From NCBI RefSeq assembly GCF_901709675.1, contig NC_051093.1:3245053-3309052 (forward strand): DNA of 64,000 bases, given 5' to 3'. Made by a program: the position numbers and the translations under genes. Shown here in pieces: positions 50,401-62,203 of the stretch (position 1 is the stretch's first letter; each line of letters opens with the position of its first letter). The notes below the pieces were generated by a model that saw only the letters and a program-made list of their open reading frames with translations, did no database searches and had not been told where the DNA came from. This stretch comes from Syngnathus acus (lineage: Eukaryota; Chordata; Actinopteri; Syngnathiformes; Syngnathidae).

Positions 50401-51179
50401 CTTGCACATTAGCTGCTCATTTATTTAACATCCTTTAAAAAATATATGAGTAAGCGTGCTGAATTCAAACAAGAACAAAGTGTAGTATATGTTGTACGCT
50501 GTGGACCGAGGGCACTGGTGGAAAAAGAACTGTTGGAAACCAGAACACACAAGAGTGAAGACACACATGCTCACAAGCCAGCTTGTTTTGCCTGCGTAGC
50601 GAGAAGAGAGAGAACAGCTTGTCCGATGTGTGTGCGGTTGTGCTCGTTGGTGTGTGTGTGTGTCTCCTTCCTAACCTTTTGCATTGACGGCTCCATAATT
50701 AAGCCAAGCTGTACCGAGGCGAGAGCGTTCTTTTATTATTTGCCTGCATTGCAAAATATGGAGAAAAATATTTCCGATACTTGACTCGTATTTATACCCC
50801 TCCTTGGTCCTATCTGTGGCATCGTAGAGGCGCTACTGTCAAATTTTTAAAATGGACAGTTCACTTGACATAACACGGAGAACGCCAATTACATCACGAA
50901 CTGAAAATCTATCTGCGGTCGACTCATGGAAAAGCGATGTTTACACTCAAAAGCAGCACCTCATCAATCCTGCTTTCGGACCAGAGTCGTTTTATGCATT
51001 ATGCAACAAATATCACCTTACACATGGTTTTGTGTATATGTAGTGTAAGTTATGGGTCAGTCGGTCCATGAACAACAAATACGCCAGCGGGCCTCATCGT
51101 CAACACCTGCTGCCGTAACGTTGTGCTCAGTTTTGTTTCCTGGCTTTCCTTTTCTCTCTCGCTGTGTAATAATAATGCC

Positions 51180-51395
51180 CAATTTGATGTTTTTAAGCTC
51201 TTTTCTCATCGTTAGCTAATTAAAATTGCTCACATGACGAAGCAGGGCTAAAACCAGACTTTGCCGAAGGCGAGTGACAACGCATGGCACCGTGTTGATT
51301 AAAACGTCATCTCGTTGCATTTTTAGCGCTTGATTACGGCTCATTAGCGAGCTCCGCTGCTAATTGTTATGGTACATCTTGTCCGTGCAAAAAAG
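51180..51395. promoter_or_regulatory. Candidate conserved non-coding element
   Basis: A repeat-free stretch rich in paired homeodomain-type cores: gctaattaaaattgc, gttgattaaaacgtc, gcttgattacggctcattag and gctgctaattgtt, spaced over 200 bases. The flanks are ordinary. It looks like a developmental enhancer, but only cross-species alignment could show this. Inference only. Confidence 0.25.
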
Positions 51396-52102
51396 ATCGC
51401 GCCCAAGCCGGTCACCTGGTAGACGGACCGCCGCACACGGAGTTACACAAGTGTTCACAGGAGTATGTGTTCTGTTCTATATATGTGCGTCTCAAGGCTG
51501 ATATTGTCAATGTTGTCCTAAATCCGTCCTGGCCTTTTGACAAGTACATTTGCTCCAGGACACAATGTGGCTGTCACACTACTTGAGTCCATTGATTGTG
51601 CCCCAACTAAAAAATTAACCTTCAATGAGCAAAAGTAGAATTCTTAACTGCTATGTAATTTACGGGCACACAATGTTTCTAACGTTTCACACGTCAGGCC
51701 GAGACAGAAGCTATTTTCATTTTATTTTTCCTTTCAAACCCAGCGACTATTGGTGCTTTTCACAAAGCGAAAGGGCAAACCAAGTAATTGGATGCCTAGT
51801 GATGGCAGACTCTGCTCTGACGCACTTACTTACTTGCCAGACAATGGCCGCTGTCTCCTGTGCCGTAACAGAGTTGGAATAAAAATACAGTGGTGCCTTG
51901 AGATATAAAATGTTTGCATCTCAAATCACCTTTGCCTCTTGAAATAGATGAAAATGCCATTTATCTGTTTCAGCCTCCTCTCCAAAAACATACACAAACG
52001 ATCAAAAAATAAAAACAACACATTAATGACTCAAATGTTTTTTTTCCTTAATTCAGTGGACTGCTGCTCCTGGTGTGCACACCTTTGCCACCAGGGGGCA
52101 TT

Positions 52103-52103
<1 letters not shown>

Positions 52104-52179
<76 letters not shown>

Positions 52180-52184
52180 CACAT
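52104..52184. repeat. (CA)n microsatellite
   Basis: About 80 bases of CA repeats with a few single changes near the end (cgcaca). The frames across it are artefacts. Confidence 0.95.
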
Positions 52185-52267
52185 GATGAAATAACTAGTG
52201 CCTTGAATCTTTTGAAATGACATAAAAAAGACAGCAAGTAATTTTATCTCTTTTGTACTATCTAGAG

Positions 52268-52599
52268 CAGGGGTGTCAAACTCATTTTTTTTCACGGGGC
52301 GCACTGTCGTCATAGCTTCTTTCGGAGGGCCATTATGACTGTCAACCCAAATAAATGTATGAGCACCTCATATTATATACAGTAAAAGCTACAAAACAAA
52401 CTGACAAATAACTCATTCTCAAATCAGACGAGTAAAAACTGGTCAAATATTAAAAAAAAGAAAGATATTATTAAAAGTGAAGACAATTTGCAATTCTAGT
52501 AATGACACACGAATTTGATGCACAATTTGTATTCGCGGGCCACATAAAATGATGTGGTGGACCGTATCTGGCCCCCGGGCCTTGAGTTTGACACCTGTG
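52268..52599. mobile_element. Complete small hAT-like element with near-perfect 8-bp target duplication
   Basis: Inverted ends CAGGGGTGTCAAACTCA and TGAGTTTGACACCTGTG enclose 332 bases with 'gggccattatgac' and 'gcgggccacataaaatgatg'. Flanks are ATCTAGAG (52260-52267) and ATCTGGAG (52600-52607), an 8-bp duplication with one change. It has no coding capacity. Relatives lie at 112, 28812 and 57050. Confidence 0.85.
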
Positions 52600-53215
52600 A
52601 TCTGGAGCTACTAACTCAGTTGACAAATAATGTTTTAATTTAAGTGAAGAGGTCCAGCCTTGTATTCAGTTGGCAGTATGTTCCTGCTCAGTGTCTGGCA
52701 TTAGTTTCCGCTCAAGGTAAAAGTGCTCCATGTCTGAGGACGATGCGACCAGGGACAAGCCGACTTATTGAGAGTACGCCGTGTTTTGAAGTGCAATGTG
52801 TTACGAAACCATGGATGTACACCGTGGAGTTGTGCAGTCAGCAGTTTCTTCACGTTCTCGTTCATCTTGACATGTATAGATTTTTCTCTCTCTAGTGTTT
52901 GAATGAGTCCCAGAAGACCTAAATGAATCTTTATCGACCGCCTTGAAGATAATGAAATTGAACTGAGATGTCAGAGGGCTTTTCAGAAGATCATCATTCG
53001 AGTGCTCCCGTATTTTTGTTTCCAAGCGACAGTGACTGTTTCCGACGGGTGTGGAGCAAAATGCAGCTTGTCATCCTCGTCGGTTCTGCCCCTTGTTAGT
53101 TTACGCAACATGCGATGCACAGCAGGAGGCGTCACATCATTTTTATGAGCTCGGCCCTGTCCCTGTTGAGTGTCTGCTGGAGGCCACTTGATGGCCACAT
53201 TATGCTGTACTGTAT

Positions 53216-53236
53216 ACACACACACACACACACACA
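53216..53236. repeat. Short (CA)n tract
   Basis: Ten CA units. Nothing else of note around it. Confidence 0.8.
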
Positions 53237-56200
53237 ATGTTCTTAGCCATAAAATTCGCGCTCAACTGTGCGCGTGTGAAAGATTCACTATAAATGTGCC
53301 GTTTAAATTCCCCATCTGCCTTCCATCACCCGGCTGCTGGTGCTTTCATAAAAAAATTTAAAAAAATAAAAAAGTAACATCAATTTCACTGTATTTTAAT
53401 TTGATATTGCGGTGGATCAATACAGGAGAAAGGTTCGTTTTTTTACTACCCTTATGCAATACCTACAGTTTTTTTTCTATCTTTCATTCGACAAATACAC
53501 CATATAAAAAACTAATAAAAACTAAATTAAAATGAAACATTTTCCGAAAATATATAAAAAAAAGTATGCTAATACTACCACATTTGCTGTAATTAAAACG
53601 AAACAAAATTTAAAACCAAATGTCAAAACAAAATAAAAACTAACTACATTGAAAAAACCCAAACAGCAACTTTATACTATTTATTCTAAAAATAAATATG
53701 GCTGGTTCACAGGAAGTGTGGTCCAGTTGTTTTACATGAGGAACTTGTTCAAAACCAGGTCAAAATGAGCAAACCTTTCTGCTGTTCTCTGAATAAAGAT
53801 TCTTCACTCATCCTTTTGGTCATTCATCGTTTTGATATCCTTCATGCACAGGGTCATGAGGGTCGAGCTGCCGTTGCGTTTTTTTCTTCCTGGCAGTAAC
53901 ATGTATGAGGCATTCCCTGCTAGCACACATTGTATAGTCAGTGTTGTTTTTTTTCCCCATCAGGTTTTACCTATCCCGGATCCCTGAGGTCAGAAAATGA
54001 GCGAGTTCACTGAGTTATTCATAACCTGGAGGTTGTTGATCCGCCGCCGTCCTCCATAAACCCGATTGGTCGAATCAGGACGCCGAGAGGGCCAATCTGA
54101 CCGGTTTCTGCCATGACGCATGTGTGAACCGGGACGACTCGCGGGTTCAGGTGAGAGCTTGGGTAAGAGAGTACACGCCGCTTTGCGTTTCCATGAGCTC
54201 GTCCACATTCATGTGCATTTTGTATTTCGCTTCCGTGCGCACCTGTTCACCCCCGCCAGGTGTTACGCCGGCCTCTCGGCTGCTAATGTACTATACCTTG
54301 AAATAATAATACATAATTAGTCATTCTGCGGCCCCACGGACAGGTGGGAGCCTGTTGACCCAGTCTGTATCTCAAGCGCACTTCGGGTCACGCGTGTTTT
54401 AATGGTCATTACAGCGGCCCACTTAGCGCAAATTGGAGGACCTTTTGTTGAGTCACATGGCCAAAGAACAGCGAGAAAAAAAGCTATTTTTAGAAGAAGG
54501 GACATGAGGAAAATTGGATCATTTTGTCACCCTTTTGCTATGTGTGCGTCCTCACTGATTCGTTTATCCTTATATTCACTGGCCTCCCCAAAGGCACGAA
54601 AGTACAGATGGCCTTGTTTTCCCCCCATTAGTTCCACAATATTTACCGGTATCCTTTGTTGAACACACTTAGTTCAATTATACAATCCTACTGAAGAAAA
54701 TTGGCACAGCAGTCATATTGCAGTCATTTGTGTTATTAGTGTAATTGCGCAACAGTTTAAATTCTACTTGTTCCTTGGAATAAAAAAAATGGTTTCACCG
54801 AAATTCACATCGACGGTATGTTCTTTTTGGAATATAATATAAAATGCATCCCGTGGATTAGCTTCACCTCAGTCAACTTGAGGACCTGAACTAAAATATC
54901 ACATAATTGTGCAAAAAGGAAAAGACAAATTGTAGCTAGTTTTTGTTGACGTCGCACACTCAAATTTAACGGTACTCAAGTACGCCTGCTTCAGGTTTGG
55001 AAAGTTTTATTGCCCCTCAGAAGTATTCTTTTTTTTTGACGACACACGTTCCTGAAAAAGGCAAAATACTGTATTTGAAAAATTGCCCCACAATTACCCA
55101 AAAGTGGCATTTAGTGCAATATTTCTCAAAATGTTATGGAAAGTACATTTACGTTAGATTTCAGTGATTGATATTTACCGAGTTCCTGTTTATGAAAGGA
55201 CCGTGTTAGATAAGATGGCAGCAGTTTCGCTTCACGGGGAGTCTATCCTCAAGGTATAAAGGTGAAGAGTCTGGCTGTGAACAGCAAGACGTCAGCTTTT
55301 CTGTCTCTCGACGAGTAATTACCCGGACGACCGCTGAGAGCTCCAAGCAGTCACAAACTATCCAGTGTAAATACGCCTACATTTGTTTTAATGCAGTATT
55401 GACACAGATTCTATATTAATATGACAGCTTATATTTGATGTGGCTTTCAACTTTAGGTTTGGGTCAGCTTGTTGGTCACAAAAATAAGACGATGATCATC
55501 ATCATGAAGGCAGCATCAGGCTTCCGCTTTGACCCCCACTGCATGTCTGTGCATGACACCGGATGATTATTTTTATTATTTTTTTTTCATGTATGCCTTA
55601 TTAAGAGAACAGTAGGAATGTCCGTGACGGCCGCTGAGCGACCTGATGCGTCACGCTGAGTCGGGCCCGGGCGCCGATTACGTGGTGTGGATGTAAACAA
55701 AAACAAGAGGAGTCAAGTCAGTGGTTGTGCATATCATTGACCCAATCGTGTGCTATCAAAACAAAACAGCCTTATGCTAAGTACCAAAAGTCTACGGATT
55801 GATTGGAGTGATTTGTTCCGAACAGGCAGTCCAAAAACAGATGTGTTGGCTACCGAAGCACGGCCAGTAACTGCAAATTTGAATATTCCTGCATTTCTCT
55901 TGCCGCATATCATTTCGCCTGGTTGACTGTGATACAGATCCGGCTGGTGATGCAACAAGAGTCTTTAATATTTTGCCATCAAGGGCTATGCGTGTCCGTG
56001 GAATTAAAACTTATCAGCCTCTTCGTGTCTTTTGATCACAGCACGGCGCCGTTTTACTTACATAATCAAGAGCGTAACAGGGCGGCATGAGCGTTTTAAC
56101 ACTTTGTTTTAGTTTGGTGGCTCGGGTGACATTAAACACCTAAATTTGTGGCATCAGAAGAGAGCCTCAATGTTTTGGTGCCTCAATCTTACATCTGACG

Positions 56201-57049
56201 CCCACTATCATCAGCTCCAAAATTGCAACGCTGCATCAAAACATAATCGTGTCTCTCGCTGAGTTGTTTGAAATTGTGGCCTGACCCTTTCTAGAACAGG
56301 TCATAGACTTAAAACACTAAAAGCACAGGTGCCATCATACTAATGCCGAGGTGATATCTAATAACACACGCCGCGTATTTACAAGCTCAAGCCCCGCGTC
56401 AGGAATCAAGATCAACATCAGTCTGCGTGTCACGGACGATAACGAGAGCATCAAAACATGCGTGCGGTGGGCCCAAAATAAAGCCGGCGTCCGGCCACAT
56501 TTGTGTATTGGAAAGTGCAGGGACCCGTGCCTCATTCAACAGTTTGGCCTTGCTTGACACGCAAGCGGCCCCCTCCCCGTCTCACCATCATGACCATCAG
56601 ATAGCCCGCACAAACACATTCATCAGCTTGCAGATGTTATCTCACCCAGTGAGTAACAGTGGAAGCGGCGAGCGCTCTATTGTTGTCGTAACTGTTGTTG
56701 CTTGTTCCAGCTGCCTGGAAGTGACCTGCAGGTCTATTCCAGCACACTTGCCTTTATTGCATTTGGGCGAATTAACTCGCGCGTAAACAAGTGAGCACAG
56801 CGCACTTGCGTCAATTATTGGAGGCTTCGGTATGTTCACCAGCTAGCTTGCGAGCTAACAGATGCCTTTCGGCGGACGGAGACAGAAAAGCAGGCTTGTC
56901 CTTGTTGCTTTTGTGTCAGTGAGTAGGTCCTCTTAACTCAACAGAGACACTTTAGGAAAAATGAAACATTTCTTCAACATTATTTAGCATGTGGCTAACA
57001 CTGCGCGACTGACATTTTAGCTACTACTTCTTGCTAGGTATAAACCATT

Positions 57050-57366
57050 GATATTAAACTCAAGGCCTGGGGGCCAGATACAGCCCGCCACATCATTTTA
57101 TGTGGCTCGCGAAGAGAAATTTTGCATCGACTTTGTGTCATTACTACAATCATTTTTAAAAAATAGCGACATTGCTAGCAATTTTTATTACCATTCGTCC
57201 TTTTCAAATATTTGAACAATTTTTACTAGTCTCTGGTTTCAAAATTGTTTGTTGTGTAGCCTATACTGTATGTATATAGAAAACGTTAACAGTCATAATG
57301 GCCCTCCGAGGGAAACTATGACTATGATGCGGCCTGCGACAAAAATTTGTTTAACACCCTTGGTAT
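57050..57366. mobile_element. Degenerate hAT-like element, opposite orientation to the one at 52268
   Basis: It begins 'attaaactcaaggcctggggg' and ends 'gcggcctgcgacaaaaatttgtttaacaccctt', which are the reverse complement pattern of the 52268 element. The ends are more decayed, so this copy is older. Confidence 0.65.
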
Positions 57367-58861
57367 AAACACATAATGCTTTGCAACATATAACTGTCGT
57401 AACATTTGGAAATGTATACCGTTCATAAACCTAGCGTGCCCCCGCCGATATTTTAGATTACATAATGAGAAAACTTGCACCTCCCGTATGTGTCAATACA
57501 CACGCAAGCAAATTCCCACACCTTTGCATATGTTCTGCGAAACCTTTAATTAGACTTGACACCAACCACCGATGTGTCATACACTGCTTACGTATATTTC
57601 TACTGTGACTTTTTTTAAATTCTCATGTATGTCACCATCACTGTTTCAACATCTGCCACTTTTGTCTCTAAAACTGCAATTAAGGTCGATGCTACAAAAC
57701 ATTAGTGAAAGGTCCGCCTCTGCTGCTGCGTCCTTTAGAAAGTATTTTTCCAGACCAAAATTAAGTTCAGTCCACAGCTCGGTGCCGGTGTTGTCCACTG
57801 AATGGCGTCCTTCACAATTGATTAAATTCGGTGCGACACGTTAGCCAGCTAGCTAGCGCCACCTCAACATCTTACTGTGATTTAAATGGTATTTGTTCCA
57901 AAATAGATTCCCTCTGTGTAGAAATTTCAACAAAATTCTCAATGTGACATTTTCCCCTTTTTCAGTCTTATAGAGTTTGTGTCTACAAATACAAACATAG
58001 CTGAAGAGAGGATTAATGAGCCTCCATGTTGTCGACCGTGGCCCGGCTGGGCTCACAGCAGCTAGCGTGTTTACTCTGCTTGAAGGCCGCGTTACGTTAC
58101 TACATCAGAGCATGTGTTGAAGGCTTCGCGTGTTTCTCCTCTGGCAGAATACACACGAAGATGGTGCTATGATAAGGCGCACGACAATGACCCTTTGCTA
58201 ATTTTTTTAGGTGAGAGTTCTGTGCAAGTTTGCCCTTCAAGTTCCAAAAAAATTCTCAGAAATGTTTTTTTTCTTTCTTGCTACATTGTACCAAACATCT
58301 GCTTTAACTGCAAAATGGACCGGAATATTGCTGTTTTTATTATCTAGTGTCATTTTATCACAAATGCTTGTGAGAGACAATACTACTGTTTATGTCCTGC
58401 AGTGTTACAGCAGAGCCAACCGCTCGGCATGTGTTTGCAGCGGCGAGAAGACCACCGTCTTCATCACTGAGCGATAACCTAATGAAGTAGCAGTGGATTG
58501 CCTCCACCGCGTTACACAAACCAGCCGCACCGAGCCTAGGACAGCTGGGCTTAAGTACACCTATCTGATTTCAGCCCTCACAAAAAAAAAAAAAAAAGGT
58601 CAGGGCCGTTTGGACGCTTCGCTTGAACTCAAGGTGAATACAAAATCACAGTGTTTGACTTAACTACAGTAAAAGTGTAAGTAAAAGTGATACAGATAAA
58701 TGTTTATTATTATTATTATCATCATTATTATTATTCCATCCTAACAATTAAAGTGTGGTGGACCAGAATATTCTGTTAGCTCATTTGCAGCAACAGATAG
58801 CCTTATTGAGGCTAGTTTTTGTTAGCCTTGGTTGACAGTCACACTCTGTCCCAGTAATAGT

Positions 58862-58930
58862 GTTCCGCAGGGTTCAATTTTGGGGCCCCTGCTGTTTTCA
58901 TTGTATTTGCTGCCCCTGGGTTCTGAAGAA
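58862..58930 (+). pseudogene. LINE reverse-transcriptase fragment
   Basis: GTTCCGCAGGGTTCAATTTT and following bases read VPQGSILGPLLFSLYLLPLG, the RT motif 4 region of L2/Maui-type fish LINEs ([GS]VPQGSxLGPLLFxLY). No catalytic YADD follows in frame. It is a dead fragment. Confidence 0.75.
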
Positions 58931-59946
58931 AGCATTTCCTATGACTCTTGGTGAAGAACAGCTCGCTCAGACACATTTTACGAAATAAGCAGATGGCAAT
59001 TCCCCCAACCCATTATTTTTTATGCAGTAGCCAACATGGTCAAAGTCCAGCCACATTTGTTTGGTTACTGGCTTGTGTCAGAGTACCTAATGCAGCGTCC
59101 CGCGGGGCGCCTCAAAAGACACCTGCAGCCCAAGTCTTCTTCCCTCTCTCTCTCTCTCTCTGTTACGAGCACTGACTCACATGCGGAGAAGAGAAGTTAA
59201 ACAAGTAGCCAAGTCGGCAAAGTGGATGAGATGCATTTGAGTCACAACGGGCGTTCTGCGATGAACGTTGATGGCAGCTGCACACTTAGGGGGATGTTTG
59301 ACGTGGTTTAATTCTTGCATATTGAGCAGACACCTGCCGCAGAACTGATGTTAGTTTTCCATACGTCGATACCTAAGTTCATATTTAAATAGGCCAAAAT
59401 TAGATTGAGCTATTATGAGTGTATTTTCCTTTGCTGCAAAATTGAACTACAACAATACATAAGAAGTTCAGTTCAATTGAAACATTTTCCAAAGTTGTAT
59501 TTCTGAGGTTGAGTGCCCCCTTCTGGTTGAACATTGTCATTCCAGCTGCGTTTCAAAGAAAATAAATGGCAAATTGATTTTTGCAGCAAAACAAAAATGC
59601 AAAATTCGACATGAAATACATGACGCCTGTCACTTTCACAGTTCTGTTGTGCGTGGTTGGTTTTATTATTTCGATAGAATTTTAATGAAGAGAATTGCAG
59701 CCTTTACGGCCCGTGGACTGATGTCACACACACACACGCAACCACCCAGCAGAGTAACTATCATCTGGGGCTCCGCTCCAGAGGCCTGGGCGAGAGCGTG
59801 ACGCGTGACGCACACAGGAGGCGCGGCCATGTGCCTGATAAAAGCGCCACCCTGGACCGCTTGTGGCATCGGTGAGACCCGCACAGCACGTCTTACCCTC
59901 ACCACGCACTCATCACACAAAGTGGATTTTTAAACTTGCATCCACC

Positions 59947-61028
59947 ATGATCAAGAAGATGTCACTCTCCGAGAACGAATTCAACATCCCGGTCAAGAAC
60001 TGCCGCAGGATGGTCATTTTGGGCTCCACCAAGGTGGGCAAGACGGCCATCATCTCGCGCTTTCTGAACTCGCGTGTGGACGAGCAGTACACGCCGACCA
60101 TCGAGGACTTCCATAGGAAGTTCTACAGCATCCGCGGGAGCGTTTACCAGCTGGACATTTTGGACACGTCCGGGAATCAACCTTTCCCAGCAATAAGGAG
60201 GCTCTCCATACTCACAGGTGCGTTTGGAGCCCGTGCAATGCAGCGTTTACTTCTACAACCAATTTTGATTACTTTTGAATGCAGCTTTAGTCGTTGCAAA
60301 GCAGAGTTTGCGCTTGAATGTATGCGAAGAAAGCACTGTGCATGCAAGGCAGTTTAAAACTAAAGTCAATTCAGTGCAGTGCAGTCAAAATGTCAAACTG
60401 AAGTCAATTCAATTCAAAACGCAATCCAATGCATTTCACTCAATTTTACTCAAATTGTTGTTTATTGGTATTAAGTGTACGTTTGCTCCTTTGGTCCCCC
60501 GCAGGCGACGTGTTCATTTTGGTGTTCAGCCTGGACAACCGAGACTCCTTCCAGGAGGTGCAGCGCCTCAAGCGTCAAATCTACGAGACTAAGTCGTGCC
60601 TGAGGAACAAGACCAAGGAGAGCGCCGACGTGCCGCTGGTCATCTGCGGCAACAAGTGTGACCGCGAGTTCCATCGCGAGGTGCAGGACGAGGAAATTGA
60701 GCAGCTGGTCGGCAGCGATCAGGACCGCTGCTGCGCATACTTTGAAATCTCGGCTAAGAAGAACACCAATGTAGACCAAATGTTCCAGACGCTCTTCGCC
60801 ATGGCCAAGCTACCGGACGAGATGAGCCCCGACCGCCACTGCAAAGTGTCGCTGCAGTCGTGCGAGCTGCTGCATCGCAAGTCTTTCCGCGTCAAGAAGT
60901 GCAAGGACGCCTACGGCATCGTGGCGCCGTTCGCGCGTCGGCCCAGCGTCCACAGTGACTTGATGTACATCAAGGAGAAGGCAGTGGGAGGAGGGCAGGC
61001 TAAGGAGAAGGGCTGCATTATTTGCTGA
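59947..61028 (+). CDS. rasd1: RASD1 (Dexras1), Ras-family GTPase
   Basis: RASD1 is a membrane-anchored, dexamethasone-inducible small GTPase acting in G-protein, nNOS and circadian signalling. Two exons, 59947-60217 and 60505-61028, give 264 residues. The Kozak context is strong (CACCATGA). The G1 loop GSTKVGKT is at about 26-33. Switch I is YTPTIEDFHRKFYSIRG and G3 is LDTSGN, the family form of DTAGQ. NKCD serves as G4 and EISAKK as G5. The RASD-specific C-terminal extension shows AYGIVAPFARRPSVHSDLMY and ends CIIC, a CaaX prenylation box. A TATA-like gataaaag sits at 59838. AATAAA is at 61216. The neighbour med9 is also next to RASD1 in human 17p11.2. Confidence 0.96.
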
Positions 61029-61215
61029 CCCCCCAAGGAGGGGAAAACGAAAGACTTTTGGACTCTAAAGATCAAGCCATGCGACTGTGGACAAGCACTC
61101 GATGCAGTTGCCTTGAAATCGCCCTCGACTTGTTTACATCCCCCACCGGACTTGAATGTTTCTTACATTACGAACAAATCTAAATGTCTATTTATGTTTG
61201 TCGACTTTTGCATTA

Positions 61216-61221
61216 AATAAA
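61216..61221 (+). promoter_or_regulatory. rasd1 polyadenylation signal AATAAA
   Basis: AATAAA 188 bases after the rasd1 stop and before the convergent med9 gene. TTTATT at 61501-61506 is the matching signal for med9 on the minus strand. Confidence 0.7.
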
Positions 61222-61747
61222 ATCTTGTTACTTTCATAATCTTGCCTCACTCTTTTTTAAGTACATTAAATGATATGATTTTATTATATTATTAGTATTA
61301 AATGATCATCAAACACTATCTGTTACTTTTCTTTGATGAATAAAATTAACATCTTTTAAAAATATATATTTATCATAAGTAGTGATAGGACTTTGCATAT
61401 AGTATGTTAGGGTCATGCTTCACACGCTTGATGGGGGAAAAAACCGCAATTCATCTGTCACTTGAATAAGAAAAAGTAATTCATTTGTGATTCTACAGTA
61501 TTTATTACAAAATATTACTGAAACAAACATCACATCCCCCAAAATAATAATATATGTCTTATATTGCTTAACAAATTAATGGCGTAATCCAGTCGTCGTC
61601 CCCAACTATATTCCAATCGTTGTCCTCCATCCGAAGAAATGTGTCTCGTGGGCCACCGTAGCTCGCTTGATGTCGTAAACCAAGCGTCCGTATTAATTTG
61701 AATTTCTGCGCTCCTCCAGTCAGTGTTTTCATTGTCCATCTCTGAAT

Positions 61748-62203
61748 TCAAGACGCTTTGGGTACGTCGAACATGCAGAGGCTTTTGTATTTCTGCAACA
61801 GCTGGTTCTTGGTGCGGACCTGCTCCCGCAGCGTCGCCAGCTGCTGCTGCTGCTCCACTGGGCTGCTCTCGATGCCGGGCATGGCAGAGATCTGCTCCCG
61901 TGCCTCCTGGATCTTTGTCTTGAGCTTGCTCAGCTCCTGGTGCACGTCCGGGCTCTCCTTGTCCATGCTTGAAAACAACCAAACAGGAGATTTTATTTCT
62001 TCAGTTTATCGCGCTTCTTGTTAGCCTAGCCCAGTCAGCGTTAGCTGTGGCTAGCATGTCAGCTAGGAAAACATTGAAATACAAATTTAACTCATTTAAA
62101 GTCGGACTTCTATTTCAGCTTACCATTTAATTATATCGTGAACCAAAGGCAGCAAAGAGCAGTCGTCGCCCTCTTTTTCCTGCTTGGGCTGCGACACAGC
62201 CAT
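61748..62203 (-). CDS. med9: Mediator subunit 9
   Basis: MED9 is a small helical subunit of the middle module of the Mediator complex. Two exons on the minus strand, 62203-62124 and 61967-61748, give 99 residues. The N-terminus is short ([20 protein letters not shown]) and lacks the proline-rich extension of mammals. The core [20 protein letters not shown] crosses the exon junction and is followed by helices [40 protein letters not shown] and the terminal [14 protein letters not shown]. The gene converges on rasd1, with 719 bases between stops. Confidence 0.95.

Larger units (their letters stand above)
44454..59946. other. 15.5-kb gene-free interval between cdc27 and rasd1
   Basis: No coding exon with family resemblance was found on either strand. 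The open frames are short and do not show splice-linked partners. It contains small tandem duplications (about 45160-45260, 54-bp period; 46935-47050, about 62-bp period), CA arrays, two hAT-like elements and a LINE fragment, all listed separately. The remainder is unique AT-rich sequence with several homeobox-like TAATTA clusters and could hold distal regulatory DNA of rasd1. Confidence 0.6.

Noticed and set aside
52031-52313. Frames reading CVCVCV or HTHTHT
   Set aside because: CA microsatellite and hAT end, not coding.
56427-56786. 119-residue frame in the gene-free interval
   Set aside because: Composition is ordinary non-coding, overlapping frames exist on both strands, and no family match is apparent.
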